DNA of 64,000 bases from Megalobrama amblycephala (lineage: Eukaryota; Chordata; Actinopteri; Cypriniformes; Xenocyprididae). Positions within the stretch are counted from its first letter, which is position 1, and each line of letters starts with the position of its first letter. The notes below the pieces were generated by a model. The model was not told the DNA's origin. It ran no database searches and worked only from the letters and a program-made list of their open reading frames with translations. The position numbers and the translations under genes were made by a program. Of this stretch, positions 45,835-56,237 are shown in pieces. Location of the stretch: NCBI RefSeq assembly GCF_018812025.1, contig NC_063049.1:20706909-20770908 (forward strand), written 5' to 3'.

Positions 45835-46641
45835 CACTGTAAAAAAAACACTGTAAAATTTACGGTAAAAAACGGCAGCTGTGGTTGCCAGAACTTTACC
45901 GTAAAAAAAATACAGTAGCAACGTTTTAGGTTTTACGGGACAGCACTTAGTTTACTGTCTATTTTACAGTTCAAACCCATATAATTTAAAGGTTTATATT
46001 GTAATAATTACAGTTCATAACTGTTTGTTTTACACGCTGTTTGTCTTACCGTAAATTCTGTAAAATTTACGGTAAGAATTTATTTCAGTTATTTCATTAA
46101 CTGATATAATGTTAATTTACCATTTAAGTTAATTTACTATTGAAGTACTAATATCTATTTTGTACCTTTTGTAATACACTGACAACCACCAATAACACAG
46201 TGGTGATGAGAGTCACTTGATTAATCAAAGTTCAACACAAGCAGCTTTTCCACAAGCTGAGAAGAACAATACTAATATATAGAAGGTGCACACAGTGTCA
46301 TTCACACACACACTAAACACCATCATGGTAACATGCATGAAATTTTAAAAATGCAATAAACATTAATTTAACAACATTAGACATTTTGTACATAAAACCC
46401 TAATGTACAAAACTGATTAGAAAAAACTAAGAAGAAACAATTATTTCAACAAAAATACATCAAATGTGAAGTGTCACGCAGGGAATTGTGGGAATGTCAA
46501 TTTACGGTTTTTCACTGTAAATTATACAATGACTTGTTATTTTTAACTTCCAAAAACTGTAAATTTAACTTTCTGTAAACCAGTTAACTGTTTTTCATTG
46601 TAGCATTTTTACCGTTAAAATCACGGTCATTTTTGACAGTG
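45835..46641. mobile_element. CACTG-ended ACGGT-rich element, copy 3
   Basis: Starts CACTGTAAAAAAAACACTG and ends ATTTTTGACAGTG. The arms carry GTAAAATTTACGGTAA as in the other copies, but the left arm holds an extra TTTTACGGGACAGCACTTAG stretch. The central blocks are shared. The flanking dinucleotides do not match. Confidence 0.82.
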
Positions 46642-46644
46642 TAC

Positions 46645-47192
46645 TTTAATGGTATTTATGTAAGTATAATACTTGGATACTTATTAGGTATTTACCCTTG
46701 AAAAATTCCTTTAAGTCAGCAAGTTCTTTGGGATCAAACTGTGGCCATAAACACATAAGGATTTTTGCATGTATATATACATGCCTCTGCAGTTGTCGCT
46801 CGGGTCTCTCCGCTCTCTTTGCCTCATCTCTCTTATGTGCCGTATATTCTTTGGGGATTGACAGGGTGACTCATTGGAATATGTGTCTCTAGAGTGGCAA
46901 ACTGCTCTTGCATTTATTTTTGGAGCACTGTTGCAGAGGCCGTGAACATCAAAGCAGAGCAAGCGTGTATATCCAGCTGTAGCAAGTGTGTGAGTAAGTA
47001 TGTGTGTCAGACAGATGCATTTTACAGCAGGGTGCCAGGTTTGCAGAAAGTTGCACTGTCATCATTGGGTTAATGTTTTCTTCATTAGCTGGTCGTTGAT
47101 ACGGACTCTGCTTGCCTCTGAAGATCTGAGATCATATAGTGGAGACATATTCCTCAAAATGGAACTGAAAAAAATGAAAGTTTTACATCACT
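46645..47192. other. Unique sequence, no gene seen
   Basis: Repeat-free; 46780-47030 is GC-richer. Frames are short. Confidence 0.35.
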
Positions 47193-47493
47193 TCTTTCTT
47201 TTCTGCTCTGCTCTTCCAAAAGAGCAAGTATGATAAGCAGATTAAAATTAAATAAGGCATTCAGGAATGAAAACTAGGGGGAAAGAGGACAAAGCTGCAT
47301 ATAAATGTGCTTTAATTGGCATGAGGAGGGGTTTTATAGTTGTCTGGTATCAGAGAACTGTACATGACACTTCTGAAGTTAACATGGTCACATGACCATA
47401 ACTCCATAGGTTACTACTGATCCTTCACGGCACTAATGATCTTAATCGCAATAATCCCTGTTTCCAGATTTTCAAAAGTTCATACTTGATAAC
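47193..47493 (+). other. Duplicated non-transposon block, copy A
   Basis: Shared with copy B at 50331-50660 in the same order: TTCTGCTCTGCT, GAGCAAGTAT, AATAAGGCATTC, GGACAAAGCTGCAT, GCTTTAATTGG, CAGAGAACTGTACATG, GTTAACATGGTCACATGACC, ACTACTGATCCTTC, CACTAATGATCTT and TCATACTTG. The match is collinear, with small indels and spacing changes. It has no terminal repeats, no frame in common and no tRNA boxes. GGTCACATGACC (47386-47397) is a perfect palindrome. I read it as one of two related conserved non-coding elements, by inference. Confidence 0.6.
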
Positions 47494-48266
47494 TTAACAT
47501 ATAACATTTATAATATTTAAAATACCTTGCACACATGCGCAATGGCATGATGTGTATGTTTACATATGTTTTATTATTTATGAACGAGTGTTTTTTTATT
47601 TATTTTTGTCTCATGAATTGGTCAGTGCAGAATGAATATTTTTATGTTTGCTCTTATGACATATCAGCTTTCTTTTTAGAAATGTCATCAAGGCAAATAC
47701 TATTATACATACAGTTGCTTCAGGGACATTTTCGTGGTGGCTTTCTTCAGTTCTGAACACAGTCTATATGCGTGGATGTTTTGTTCAGAGTACATGTAAT
47801 GCACATGTAAACTAATATGTGAATCGCAATGCAACATTTTGAACACAACTGAAGTAAAAATGGACTCAAATGCAGAGTGAATCTAATTATAGAGGCAAAT
47901 CTGTTCAACAGAAATGATCAAGTCCACTTGATATGCAGCTGAGGTAATACAAGTGTTGGAAATGACCTGGGCTGGAGAATTATATGATGGAATTTGCAGA
48001 AAAGTGTCAGAGATAGAGTCCACAATGAAAAATCCAAAAACAGGTAAGTCCAAAAGGCAAAAAACTCTGAGAAACAAACTGAGAAACAAAAACTAGAAAA
48101 AAACTTGGTGATAGAACATAAAACTGGCAGAGAGAGCTGTAACAAACCAGGACCAGAACAATCTGTCAAAGGACAAGACAAACAGAGGAATATATATAGG
48201 GAGCAGGTAATGAGAAAGGCAGTCAGCCTGTGAGCTGAACAATGAGTGCTCCTGGATACACCAACC
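47494..48266. other. AT-rich sequence; 47990-48240 possibly old repeat
   Basis: AACAGGTAAGTCCAAAAGGC and GGAATATATATAGGGAGCAG resemble words from a dispersed fish repeat, but I could not define ends. No gene seen. Confidence 0.3.
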
Positions 48267-49595
48267 CAGGGGCGTATTTCCCAAAAACATCGTTATACAA
48301 CTAACCTAGCAAGTTCCATCTTTACTAACATAGTTCAACGATTTGGTGTTTCCCGAAACCATAGTTCAAAGGAACATTCGCAAACTGCATCACAAAGTTG
48401 TGTGGTTGGTATGACAGCTCTTCAGCTGTGGTTAGAAGCATAGTTTCTTGTTTTTATGGCATGTGGACTTAATAAAGTGTTATCTTGAGCAAAATAAGCA
48501 AACTGACATTAAGTACAATGTACATCTTTTATTTTGAATATAATGTCATTTACATATTTTAGTTTGTCAAGAGATTTTAAACCGTTTTTGAAGAGTGCGC
48601 ATGTACGTACGTAAGAACAAGCCTATGATTGAATCTGGAAATAAAGCAAAATAACTGAGAAAAATGATAATTAGTCCTCAGATACCATGTCCGTAATTTG
48701 TAGCAAAACATCTAGCATTAATTCAATCTCAAACTGATTCACTTAACGAAGTTATTACTCACCACCTGCGTGACGTCATTCACCAATGCGGCTGAACATC
48801 AGGTTTGCGACAATAGAGTGCCTCAGGGATGCCGCATTTTTGTAGGCAAAATCATTTTAGGACTTCCGGTTCCAACGCCGTAAAGTCTATGGGTTTTTTG
48901 AATGGGTTTTTGCTAAATCGCCTGAAATAAGGTCTGTGGTTAACAAAGCCTCTAAATATTTTCACGTTTTGATCTATGGCATAAAACACACCAGTTATAA
49001 CCCACTTGTGATTTTTTAAACTTTTACTGTGTCTTAAAATCGGCGGTTGCTAACAAGTTGCTAAAAGGGACTACTTCCTTTGGCGGGGACTTTAGACGTC
49101 ATCATTAAAAACGGGACATTTGGACAGCATTTCTCATGAAAAAGTGGATAAGTATTAATAACAGCACAGATCATAATCAGCGAGCATGTTTTTAAATAAA
49201 GTTGTTTTCTAAATAAAGTTTGAGGAAGCTTGGTGGTGACAACGTTGATCCGCGACCATGGTGTGCTGTAGTCCGTTTATAGCCTACTGTTAGCCTTTTA
49301 TATCTGACGACTTTATTTAGGCTTCAAAATCTATAAATGTTGTGTTAACTCGTTAAGATTATCTTGATAGACAAAACGTGTAAGTGTCATAACCCTTTGT
49401 TAAACACAGAGCTTATTTTCTGCGATTTGGCTTTCAACCGAGGGAACCCGTGTGCCGCCAACTTCCGGGTTGGCCTACAAAAACGCGTCATCCCTGGGGC
49501 ACTCTACGGTTTTGGGAAACGGTCGTGACTAGCTGATTTGTTCAACGATGCATCGTATTATGGTAGTGAAGCAGTTGCATGGGAAATGCACCCTG
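48267..49595. mobile_element. Element with CAGGGGCGTATTTCCCA ends
   Basis: CAGGGGCGTATTTCCCAAAA at the left pairs with TGGGAAATGCACCCTG at the right, two mismatches. CATCGTT and AACGATG repeats lie inside both arms. The ends fit a hAT type, but the flanks give no clear duplication. A second element is nested near its right end. Confidence 0.6.
48814..49506. mobile_element. Nested element with TAGAGTGCC(T/C)CAGGGATG ends
   Basis: TAGAGTGCCTCAGGGATG at the left and CATCCCTGGGGCACTCTA at the right are inverted with one mismatch; TTTTTGTAGGC follows in both arms. Interior has no long frame. Confidence 0.75.
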
Positions 49596-49599
49596 GAAT

Positions 49600-50330
49600 A
49601 CAGAAAATAGAAGACAAGACTTACAAAAAAACTCACAAAAATTGACAGTGGACAGCCAGAACTTTGACAAATTTAGGGTTCAAATAAACAACTTTCAGAA
49701 TGCAAAATCAGAATGGATTTAGTCCGTAAATTAGGAAAATTGTAAACATGCCTCTTGCGACTTTATTTCTTGTAATTGTAAATCAATGTGACTTTATTTT
49801 TTATTTTTTAAAAATGTTCTCCACTGTGGTATAAACCATAATACTCTACAGTGGTAAGATTTGCAAAAGCTAGTGCAGTTCAGAAGTCTGGATTATGAAA
49901 ATCTGAATCAGAATTTCCTTGTCTGCTTGCTTGTTCTTACAATTTTGTGGTCCTGACCCTCGGCCAGGCCACCGGTGATTAATGTTGCGGTCATAAAGGG
50001 AAAGATCCTTTGAAACGTGAATCGCTCATGATGGAATTTACATCTTTGCAAGATTTTGAAATATGGTTCAGCTGCTTGAGAAACATTCTGCAAAGACCGA
50101 AGCCACAAACACAGTCCTAATCAAATAATCAGACCCACAAGATATGACTAATGTGTGAGCAGTGCAGTCTGTTCCTTGGTTTCTTACATCTCGTCTCCAG
50201 AATAAAAAATAAAAAAAATTATAGAGCGCAGTTCACAGCTCCCGCATTTACTGTGAATCTGAGCTTTCACCTCTGCTGTTTTATCTCTTTTCACCTACGC
50301 TTATCCATCACTCCTGCTTCCATTCCGCTG
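49600..50330. other. Unique sequence, no gene seen
   Basis: No repeat ends; short frames only. Confidence 0.35.
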
Positions 50331-50660
50331 TTTCTTTTCTATTCTGCTCTGCTTTCCCAAAGGATCACGCACTGAGCAAGTATTTTCTCATCTCGTTAAA
50401 GCAGGAGAAAGATAATAATAAGGAGCTAAATAGAAAAATAAGGCATTCGGGAAAGAAAACCAGGGAGGAAGGGGACAAAGCTGCATGTAAATTTGCTTTA
50501 ATTGGTGCAAGGACGGTTTTTTGGTTCAGAGAACTGTACATGGCGCTGATGTTAACATGGTCACATGACCATAGCCCAACTACTACTGATCCTTCTCCAC
50601 AGCACTAATGATCTTGCCAGTAATGTAATAAAACAAAGCTCATACTTGGTCACTTTAGAC
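50331..50660 (+). other. Duplicated non-transposon block, copy B
   Basis: Collinear with copy A at 47193-47493 over about 300 bases, same orientation, about 3.15 kb away. The palindrome GGTCACATGACC is kept intact at 50559-50570, as are GGACAAAGCTGCAT and GCTTTAATTGG, while the sequence between differs. Copy B has an insertion between the CTGCTCTGCT and AATAAGGC words. There is no shared reading frame. Confidence 0.6.
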
Positions 50661-51480
50661 AAGTGTAAGCCCATAATGGCATACTTTTCATTTTTGAGGT
50701 AACTATCCTATTTAATATATATTAAACATATATATAGGCCTTTGCTTTTTTAGTAGTTATGCTAGTTGCAGTTGTTTACACAGGACTGACCCATGGATAG
50801 AGCAAAAGAAACAAATAAAGAAGCTTAAAATCATAGTTAGAGCTCATTAATTGGGAAGGCTAAGTGTCTCTGCATATTCCTTTGTGAGCCCTGTTATATT
50901 TACATTTCTGTAACTGTCTGCCTTTCTTTTCTCAGCAGTCATATCTGTCAGGGTATGCAGTGTTCCCTTTCTCCAGGGGGTCCCTTTAATTAAAACTGTG
51001 GATTCAAAAACAGGGAGAAAGAGTCCTATTAATCAAATTCAAACAGACCTGTGTTCAAAATCCAAAACTATCCCTCTCCCTTCCTCTCGTCCTCCGCCCT
51101 ATATATTCCTTCAGTTTCTTCTTCTGTCTTTCTCTCTTTGCCCTTCATTTCTCACTGCCTCTGAGCAGTCAGAAGAGCTTTGAAGGCCACACATTATGCC
51201 GCACACACACACACAGATACGAACACACATCCACGTTCTGTCAAGCACTGTGCCATCTGGTTGTATTGGGATTTGACTCTGGGCTCCAGCTGCCACTGTA
51301 GAATCTGAAATGAAAGTAATTTGAATTTCTCTGCCCCAAAGGACAGTCACAACTGAGTTTTGAATGTTAACACAGCATTTCAAACACCAGCAGCATGTTT
51401 GTGAGTGTCTCTGCCCTCTGGACATTCAACTCATTCAAAAAGTCATTTAAAATTGCCAGTATTGAGGTTTTTTGAAAGTG
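50661..51480. other. Unique sequence; 51190-51430 possibly conserved
   Basis: GGGTCCCTTTAATTAAAACT near 50980 and the stretch 51230-51420 are repeat-free and balanced. Frames on both strands are unsupported. Confidence 0.35.
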
Positions 51481-51740
51481 CAATACAGAAGATTTCTTTG
51501 GGTTAAAAACGAGCAAAAATCAATTTTTGAGCAAGTACATAAATAATCTCAAAGGTAAGCTTATAAAGTGAGATTTGTGCAGAAAATCTTTTTGACTTTT
51601 TCACGTCAGTCATTAGTGAAATTCACTCTGATTAAAAGATCGGCTGTAACCACGGGAACATAGGCTTCAAACCATCATGTAATTACCAAAACAATCGAGT
51701 AATAAGCGGGAGAGCCAAATATTACATAGTGCACCTTTAA
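51481..51740. mobile_element. Right end of a TTAA element (GCACCTTTAA)
   Basis: ACATAGTGCACCTTTAA closes here, the typical right end of the AAAGGTGC group. The left end was not found. It shares its TTAA with the next element at 51737. Confidence 0.45.
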
Positions 51741-51922
51741 AGTCACCATGAAATCAAAATGGACAATTCTTATTTTTTCTGAAATGTAATTTAGAAGTAA
51801 TTTATCTGTGTACATCATTATTTTAAAAAAAGCCACACACGTCACTCCAGCAACCTATCACTCACATGAGATCACAACACTGAGCAAATGGCAATGATCT
51901 AATCCAGTGTTTCTCAAACTTT

Positions 51923-52839
51923 GGTAACACTTTACTTGAAGGGGTGTGCATAAGACTGACATGACACCTTCATAATCATGACATGACACATGTCATGAAT
52001 ATGAAGGAGGTTTTATGAATGTTTATGACAACTGTCATTAAGTGTCATTCGTTCAATTATGTAATTTTTAATAAAAAAGATGACATTGTTTGAGATGTCT
52101 TTGTTAAGACAACTTGACATAAACCAACACATCATAACCTGTCAGTGTCTTTGTCATGACAACTTGACATTAGCAAAACATCATAACCTGTCATAAACAT
52201 GACATAGCAGATTAATATGTGCTTTATAAGTACTAATAAATAGCCAATATTTTAGCCATATGAATGCTAATAGTAATAAGCAATTAGTTAAAAGACCCTA
52301 AAATAAAGTGTTACCATTATTTTATAACAGTGTCATCTTCTGTTGGAGGAAACTTAAAAAAAAAAAAAAAAAAAAAATCATGAAATGAAATGAAAAATAG
52401 TCATGACGCTGTTATAAAATTATTTGTCAGAGTATTGTCACTTAATGACATTTTAATGACAAGTTCAATTTGTACCACTGTACTTGAGCTCAAGATACAT
52501 ATTTATGACACTATTATAATGGCCTCATGACAGCCATTGTCAAAACCAACCACATGACAGTTTAATGTAATGTTAACCCATAAAGCTAAATAATGTCAAA
52601 TTGTCATGACAAAGACACTGACAGGTTATGATGTATTGGTTTATGTCAAGTTGTCATAACTCGGACATCTCAAACAATGTCATCTTTGCATTAAAAATGA
52701 CATAATTGAGCGAATGACACTTAATGACAGTTGTCATAAACATTCATAAAACCTCCTTCATATTCATGACATGTGTCATGTCATGATTATGAAGGTGTCA
52801 TGTCAGTCTTATGCACACCCCTTCAAGTAAAGTGTTACC
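51923..52839. mobile_element. 917-bp palindromic MITE with GGTAACACTTTA ends
   Basis: GGTAACACTTTACTTGAAGG and its inverse lie at the borders, flanked by CAAACTTT on both sides (51915-51922, 52840-52847). TGACATGACACCTTCATAAT and TCATGACATGTGTCATG are repeated in both arms. A further GGTAACACTTTA-type fragment and a poly-A tract (52356-52377) sit in the middle. Confidence 0.93.
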
Positions 52840-53080
52840 CAAACTTTTTCTGCCATTCCCCACTTTGGAGGTAGCTGAGGGTTCCGAGCCCCACCTGTCC
52901 CCAATCGCACCCAACAAAATGTTAATAAACTTGGCTTTAAGTTTAACTGTTAAAATGTATTAATTTATTTTATTAACATTACATTTTAAAACATTACATC
53001 AAGTGCAATTATATTATCACTTTGTATTTTATTTATTATATAAAAATTATAAATTAAATATTATTTGAGTTTTTTTTTTT

Positions 53081-54030
53081 TACGCGACCATTATTTTAGA
53101 ACGTTTCCCCTTTTTGTTTCCATGGCGACGCGTCATGCTTGTCACGTCACACACCGCAGCCACATATACACTGTATGACAGATGTAACGCTTTTATTTCG
53201 TTTCTCCTTTTTTATTCAAAATATTCACAAACTTGCTTACCATGTCATCAACTATCTGATATTCCGACTCTCAAATATGTATAAGTGAGTGTGTTTTGTC
53301 GTTTAAAAACGTTAATAAATGATCTTGATCTATAACGCGAGATGGGCGCCGCCATGTTTGTTTGCGCAGCTGTTCAGAGAGCCCTGTCAGTCGGATTTAC
53401 AGCACGTGAATTCATCCATTTCTCCCGAAATCCATGTAAGTAAGTGGCCGGTGATCTGGGAGAAAAATAGAGTAAATTTTATAGTTACTTATACTATGTG
53501 TGTCTGATATGAATAAAACACGTCAGCAAATTATTTTTGAATTGATTGTTATTGCTGCTTCCATAAACATCAGTATGTACTTTACAAACTCTAAATGTAT
53601 TGTTTTACTAGTACTTATGTATATTTAAATGTCTAAAACCTAAAATAAACATGTTGTTGAAAACACTGCATAGTTGTGATGAAAAGGTATGAAGTCCCAT
53701 TTGATTTTCCATGTTGTTATTTGCACAACCAACACTACTGGTGTTGGAGGATCTATATCTTAAAGAAACACTGTAGATTGACAGTAAACCTTTAGAACGT
53801 TCTGATGATAAAACTTATCTTCATTAATAATTTAGATCGTATCTAAGATAGATAGCTCCTTTGCTTGCTAACATGGTCACGTCGAGCTAGGCAGGCGTGG
53901 TTTCAGCAACCAGTCACATCAGCTCAAACCACCTCCCCGCCTCTTTGCCCATTTTCAGTTATCCGGGAGTGACGTGCGGTGACGCGCAGTGACGCGCAGC
54001 TAAGATGGCCGCGGACTCATTTATGCGTCA
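53081..54030. other. Interior of the hAT element, unresolved repeat material
   Basis: GCGACGCGTCATGCTTGTCA and GTGACGTGCGGTGACGCGCA are GC-rich islands within AT-rich sequence, and AGAACGTT here has its inverse AACGTTCT at 55542. An extra nested element is likely, but I could not fix its ends. A 62-codon plus frame at 53319-53507 is unsupported. Confidence 0.35.
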
Positions 54031-55437
54031 AAACCATAGACAGTAAAAGAAATGGACACAGCGACCCCATTGGAACTTGAGACAAGTGAAGACCATTTTT
54101 AGCGATTTTTAGCACTTCCGTTTCTGACGCGCAGACTCAAACTAAGTTTGATGACGTCAGCAACCTGTCTGACAGATGTAAATCTTCTAGTAGCTGTCCG
54201 TGCAAACTGCCATCGTTAATCTTGCAGAGACGGCGAGCTTGAGCGGGGAGTTCTTTGGCGTGAGTGAGCAGGAGTAAGTATTCTGATTAATTAGTTTGTA
54301 TAGTATTTTAAAATGTAAGGCCAGTACGCCATATTAAGTTAATGCATACTATTGCCTGCGAGCTTCTCCTCCTGTCTGTACGGTAATTTCTCTACTGTGC
54401 GACAGAGAGTCGAGTGGTTATGACGCAATCGTTAGCCTATTTTTACAAAAACTGTTTCTACGGGGACATATTGTAACATAGAAGGTAATGGAGCCCTTTA
54501 TACATTGTCGTGTATCTTTAGAAATAAATAATGGACAAATGGAGTCTTTAAACGCCTCAGATGTAAAGTTATTCGCTGTCAAAGTGACGCCAAAATGAAT
54601 GGGAGTCAATGGGATGCTAACGCAAGTGAAGTTCTGCTACAAGATGGCGGCACGCGGCCGACTTCAACTTCCGGTCGACTTCCTTGGGCACTGGTCAAAA
54701 CCATAGACAGTAAAAGAAATGGACACAGCGACCCCATTGGAACTCAATTGAGACAAGTGAAGCCCATTTTTAGCGATTTTTAGCACTTCCGTTTCTGACG
54801 CGCAGACTCAAACTAAGCTTGATGACGTCAGCAACCTGTCTGACAGATGTAAATCTTCTAGTAGCTGTGCGTGAAAACTGCCATCGTTAATCTTGCAGAG
54901 ACGGCGAGCTTGAGCGGGGAGTTCTTTGGAGTGAGTGAGCAGGAGTAATTATTCTGTTTAATTATTTTGTATAGTATTTTAAAATGTAACGCCAGTACGC
55001 CATATTAAGTTAATGCATACTATTGCCTGCGAGCTTCTCCTCCTGTCTGTACGGTAATTTCTCTACTGTGCGACAGAGAGTCGAGTGGTTATGATGCAAT
55101 CGTTAGCCTATTTTTACAAAAACTGTTTCTACGGGGCCATAATGTAACATAGAAGGTAATGGAGCCCTTTATACATTGTCGTGTATCTTTAGAAATAAAT
55201 AATGGACAAATTGAGTCTTTAAACGCCTCAGATGTAAAGTTATTTGCTGTCAAAGTGACGCCAAAATGAATGGGAGTCAATGGGATGGCTAACGCAAGTG
55301 AAGTTCTGCTACAAGATGGCGGCACGCGGCCGACTTCAACTTCCGGTCGACTTCCTTGGGCACTGGTCAAAACTGCTGTTCAGAACTCTATGGGTGACGT
55401 CACGGACGCTACGTCCATATTTTTTTACAGTGTATGG
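54031..55437. mobile_element. Nested element with AACCATAGACAGTAAAAG ends and internal tandem duplication
   Basis: AACCATAGACAGTAAAAGAA at the left is matched by TTTTTTTACAGTGTATGGTT at the right. A unit of about 667 bp is present twice, 54031-54697 and 54698-55369, with a few substitutions and a 4-bp insertion in the second. The unit contains AGACGGCGAGCTTGAGCGGG and GATGGCGGCACGCGGCCGAC. Minus-strand frames near 54418-54609 and 55089-55370 are the same repeat read twice. Confidence 0.85.
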
Positions 55438-55989
55438 TTGTGATCAATGAGAAGTGCTGAGCGCGCGTCCGTCTCTGGCTCTGCGCCAGCCAAAGCGCGC
55501 GAAAGCACAGTTTGAATCTGGCTGTTAAGTGACGTCACTGAACGTTCTAAATCCCATATTTGGGATCGTACTCTCAGGGGCACAGAAATAAAAACCCCAT
55601 ATGTGAGACTCAAAAGGTTAACAGAGGTGGGCACAAAAATGACCAAATTTCCTCTTGTTTGTTGTGCCCCACCTGTCATGTCTCTATTCCCCACCAGTGG
55701 GGTGCCCCCCACACTTTGAGAAACGCTGATCTAATCCATTCCCAATGGACAAAATCAAGTCCCACACTACATTGTTTATCCTCAATCAAAAAGCCATTTC
55801 ACATGAATATATATCAAAATAGGGGAGAAAAGATGGATGCAATTTTCGTTCCGTGCTGACTTTAAGATTGACATCTCGTAGTCGATTCTTCCTTTTTCCA
55901 CTTCAGCATCACCTTGGCATTCCATAATTCCATGGTCAGGTCAGAATCTTGAGTTATCCAACATCGAACTTGAGTTATCCAAACCAAAT

Positions 55990-56237
55990 ATGTTTAACCA
56001 TCACACCAATAAAGCAAAAAACAGGACTGATGCTATCCAACATATTTTCCACCTTATAATTTTTCTAGTTAAAAATTTCAAGTGTTTGCGTTCATACAAT
56101 GTCATTCAGTGGGGTCCAAAACAAAATTATCCCCCATGGACTTTCATGGTATGGACAAAAAACATTGAGGATTGAAATGATATGAGGGTGAGTAAATGGT
56201 GACAGAATATTCATTTTTGGGTGAACTATCCCTTTAA
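55990..56237 (-). mobile_element. Right half of TTAAAGGGATAGTTCACCC element
   Basis: GATATGAGGGTGAGTAAATG and TTTTTGGGTGAACTATCCCT end in TTAA at 56234-56237. The left half is missing or diverged beyond recognition. Confidence 0.75.

Larger units (their letters stand above)
51905..55728. mobile_element. 3.8-kb hAT-type element, CAG(T/C)GTTTCTCAAA ends
   Basis: The ends are CAGTGTTTCTCAAACTTT at the left and CTTTGAGAAACGCTG at the right, flanked by ATCTAATC at 51897-51904 and 55729-55736. This is a textbook hAT insertion. No hAT transposase frame or BED zinc finger is seen; the bulk is other inserted elements. Its own sequence is visible at 52848-53080 and 55540-55728. Confidence 0.9.
51737..55865. 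mobile_element. TTAA MITE split by a 3.8-kb hAT insertion
   Basis: TTAAAGTCACCATGAAATCA opens and TTCCGTGCTGACTTTAA closes the element. Its two pieces, 51741-51904 and 55737-55861, add up to about 290 bp, a normal MITE length. The insertion is flanked by a perfect 8-bp duplication. Confidence 0.82.

Noticed and set aside
55089..55370. 93-codon minus-strand frame, similar to one at 54418-54609
   Set aside because: Both are the same stretch of a duplicated transposon unit; no transposase motif is present.
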